Assembly (NCBI GenBank): GCA_001574975.1
Contig: KQ965732.1
Coordinates: 434,001 to 498,000, forward strand
Length of the DNA: 64,000 nt
Reading direction: 5' to 3'
Origin: Gonapodya prolifera JEL478
Taxonomy: Eukaryota > Monoblepharomycota > Monoblepharidomycetes > Monoblepharidales > Gonapodyaceae
The position numbers and the translations under genes were made by a program. The notes under the pieces were generated by a model. The model searched no databases and was not told the origin of the DNA. It saw only the letters and a program-made list of their open reading frames with translations. Of the stretch, positions 63,494 to 64,000 are shown piece after piece. Position 1 is the first letter of the stretch. Each line of letters opens with the position of its first letter.

Positions 63494-64000
63494 TTATTCT
63501 AATCGCACTAACAGTGGATCTTTGCCACTATTTGGGGCAGAAATCTCACGTGGCAACTGATTGAAATGTTCGACGGACAAAGTAGGCATTGGCGCGTCGT
63601 GCGGGTCCGGGAATAATCTCCTCTTCTGGGTTGCCCGTACAGCATCGAGCACCCGCACCCAGCCATTCTCTGCTCCTGGTACACCCCCTTTCACATAAAT
63701 GAGGCTCAGTTGGGTGTCCAGTTTGATGACCTGAACGTGGTGGATTAAGACTCCACAATTAATGACGCCAGGAGATGTAACAGTAAAACCGACCTTCAGA
63801 TTTTGAACGCTGACGTTCTTGTTACCCATTTTGCCAGCCATTTTCCTTCCCTTCCATATTCTACCAGGATCCTTCATAAGTGAACAGGTTAACACTGAAG
63901 ACGTAACAATAAAATCGGCTCGAGCGAAGATCACCTGGTTAGCTCCAATAGATCCTCCTGAGCGATGTTTCAAAGAAGTTCCATGAGATGCTCGCAAACC
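63494..64000 (-). CDS. MRPL9: Mitochondrial ribosomal protein uL3m (5' end outside window)
   Basis: Partial: the gene enters from the right edge. The two exons seen are joined across an intron at about 63.87-63.93 kb, between GTSLKHRSGGSIGANQ and DPGRIWKGRKMAGKMGNK. NVSVQNLKV, VLIHHVQVIKLDTQLSLIYV and KGGVPGAENGWVRVLDAV follow; the stop is at 63494-63496. The (R/K)MAGxMGN..V..QNLKV motif is specific to bacterial/mitochondrial L3, and the lysine-rich tail after the body fits a mitochondrial large-subunit protein. It converges on RSP5, with 43 bases between stop codons. Confidence 0.92.
   Translation of the reverse strand, partial: GLRASHGTSLKHRSGGSIGANQVIFARADFIVTSSVLTCSLMKDPGRIWKGRKMAGKMGNKNVSVQNLKVGFTVTSPGVINCGVLIHHVQVIKLDTQLSLIYVKGGVPGAENGWVRVLDAVRATQKRRLFPDPHDAPMPTLSVEHFNQLPREISAPNSGKDPLLVRLE

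Overview
The window is nuclear DNA of a fungus. Nearly every gene is split by short GT-AG introns, mostly about 35-75 bases, with GTGAGT/GTAAGT-type donors. The encoded set is typically fungal: a CYP51 lanosterol demethylase, mitochondrial class 2 dihydroorotate dehydrogenase, RSP5-type HECT ligase with C2 and WW domains, a Zn2Cys6-like regulator, Scd6, Cus2/Tat-SF1 and Dre2. Intron density, and the presence of CDT2, Naa35 and Ndc1, fit a basidiomycete or an early-diverging fungus better than a budding yeast. I cannot place it more precisely from sequence alone. No tRNA, rRNA, virus-like element or recognisable autonomous transposon was seen.

Layout. 0-10 kb: a UBA/UBX Cdc48 cofactor; then HMG-CoA synthase and CYP51, two sterol-pathway genes head to head; an orphan fungal membrane protein; a DHHC palmitoyltransferase; and TRM112. 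10-20 kb: the Ccr4 deadenylase, a C2H2 zinc-finger protein, translation release factor eRF1, and 6-phosphogluconate dehydrogenase. 20-32 kb: Tat-SF1/Cus2, Scd6/LSM14, a Zn-cluster/AT-hook protein, a Nudix-like protein, the sulfhydryl oxidase Erv1, and a dual-specificity phosphatase whose long intron holds a degenerate minisatellite of about 55 bases. 32-35 kb: a gene-poor stretch with a 28-base G run and a 1.4-kb array of ten fold-back repeats. 35-49 kb: dihydroorotate dehydrogenase, Ufd1, a three-KH RNA-binding protein, Naa35/Mak10, and nucleoporin Ndc1. 49-64 kb: an unidentified seven-helix protein, a small unknown gene, TAF11, a Rib2-like deaminase, COQ2, DRE2, CDT2, RSP5, and the 3' part of the mitochondrial uL3 gene.

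Genes are mostly compact housekeeping genes, often in close divergent or convergent pairs. Several gaps are under 110 bases: TAF11/deaminase, NAA35/NDC1 and RSP5/uL3m. Functional themes recur but do not form an obvious cluster: ubiquitin/Cdc48 (UBX protein, UFD1, CDT2, RSP5), mRNA turnover (CCR4, SCD6), and termination (eRF1 and TRM112, the activator of the eRF1 methyltransferase). The most unusual features are the fold-back repeat array, the intronic minisatellite, coding exons reduced to a bare ATG or to five bases, and a cysteine at the catalytic-base position of the dihydroorotate dehydrogenase. Exon ends were derived by hand from reading frame and splice consensus, so internal boundaries may be off by a few bases where noted.
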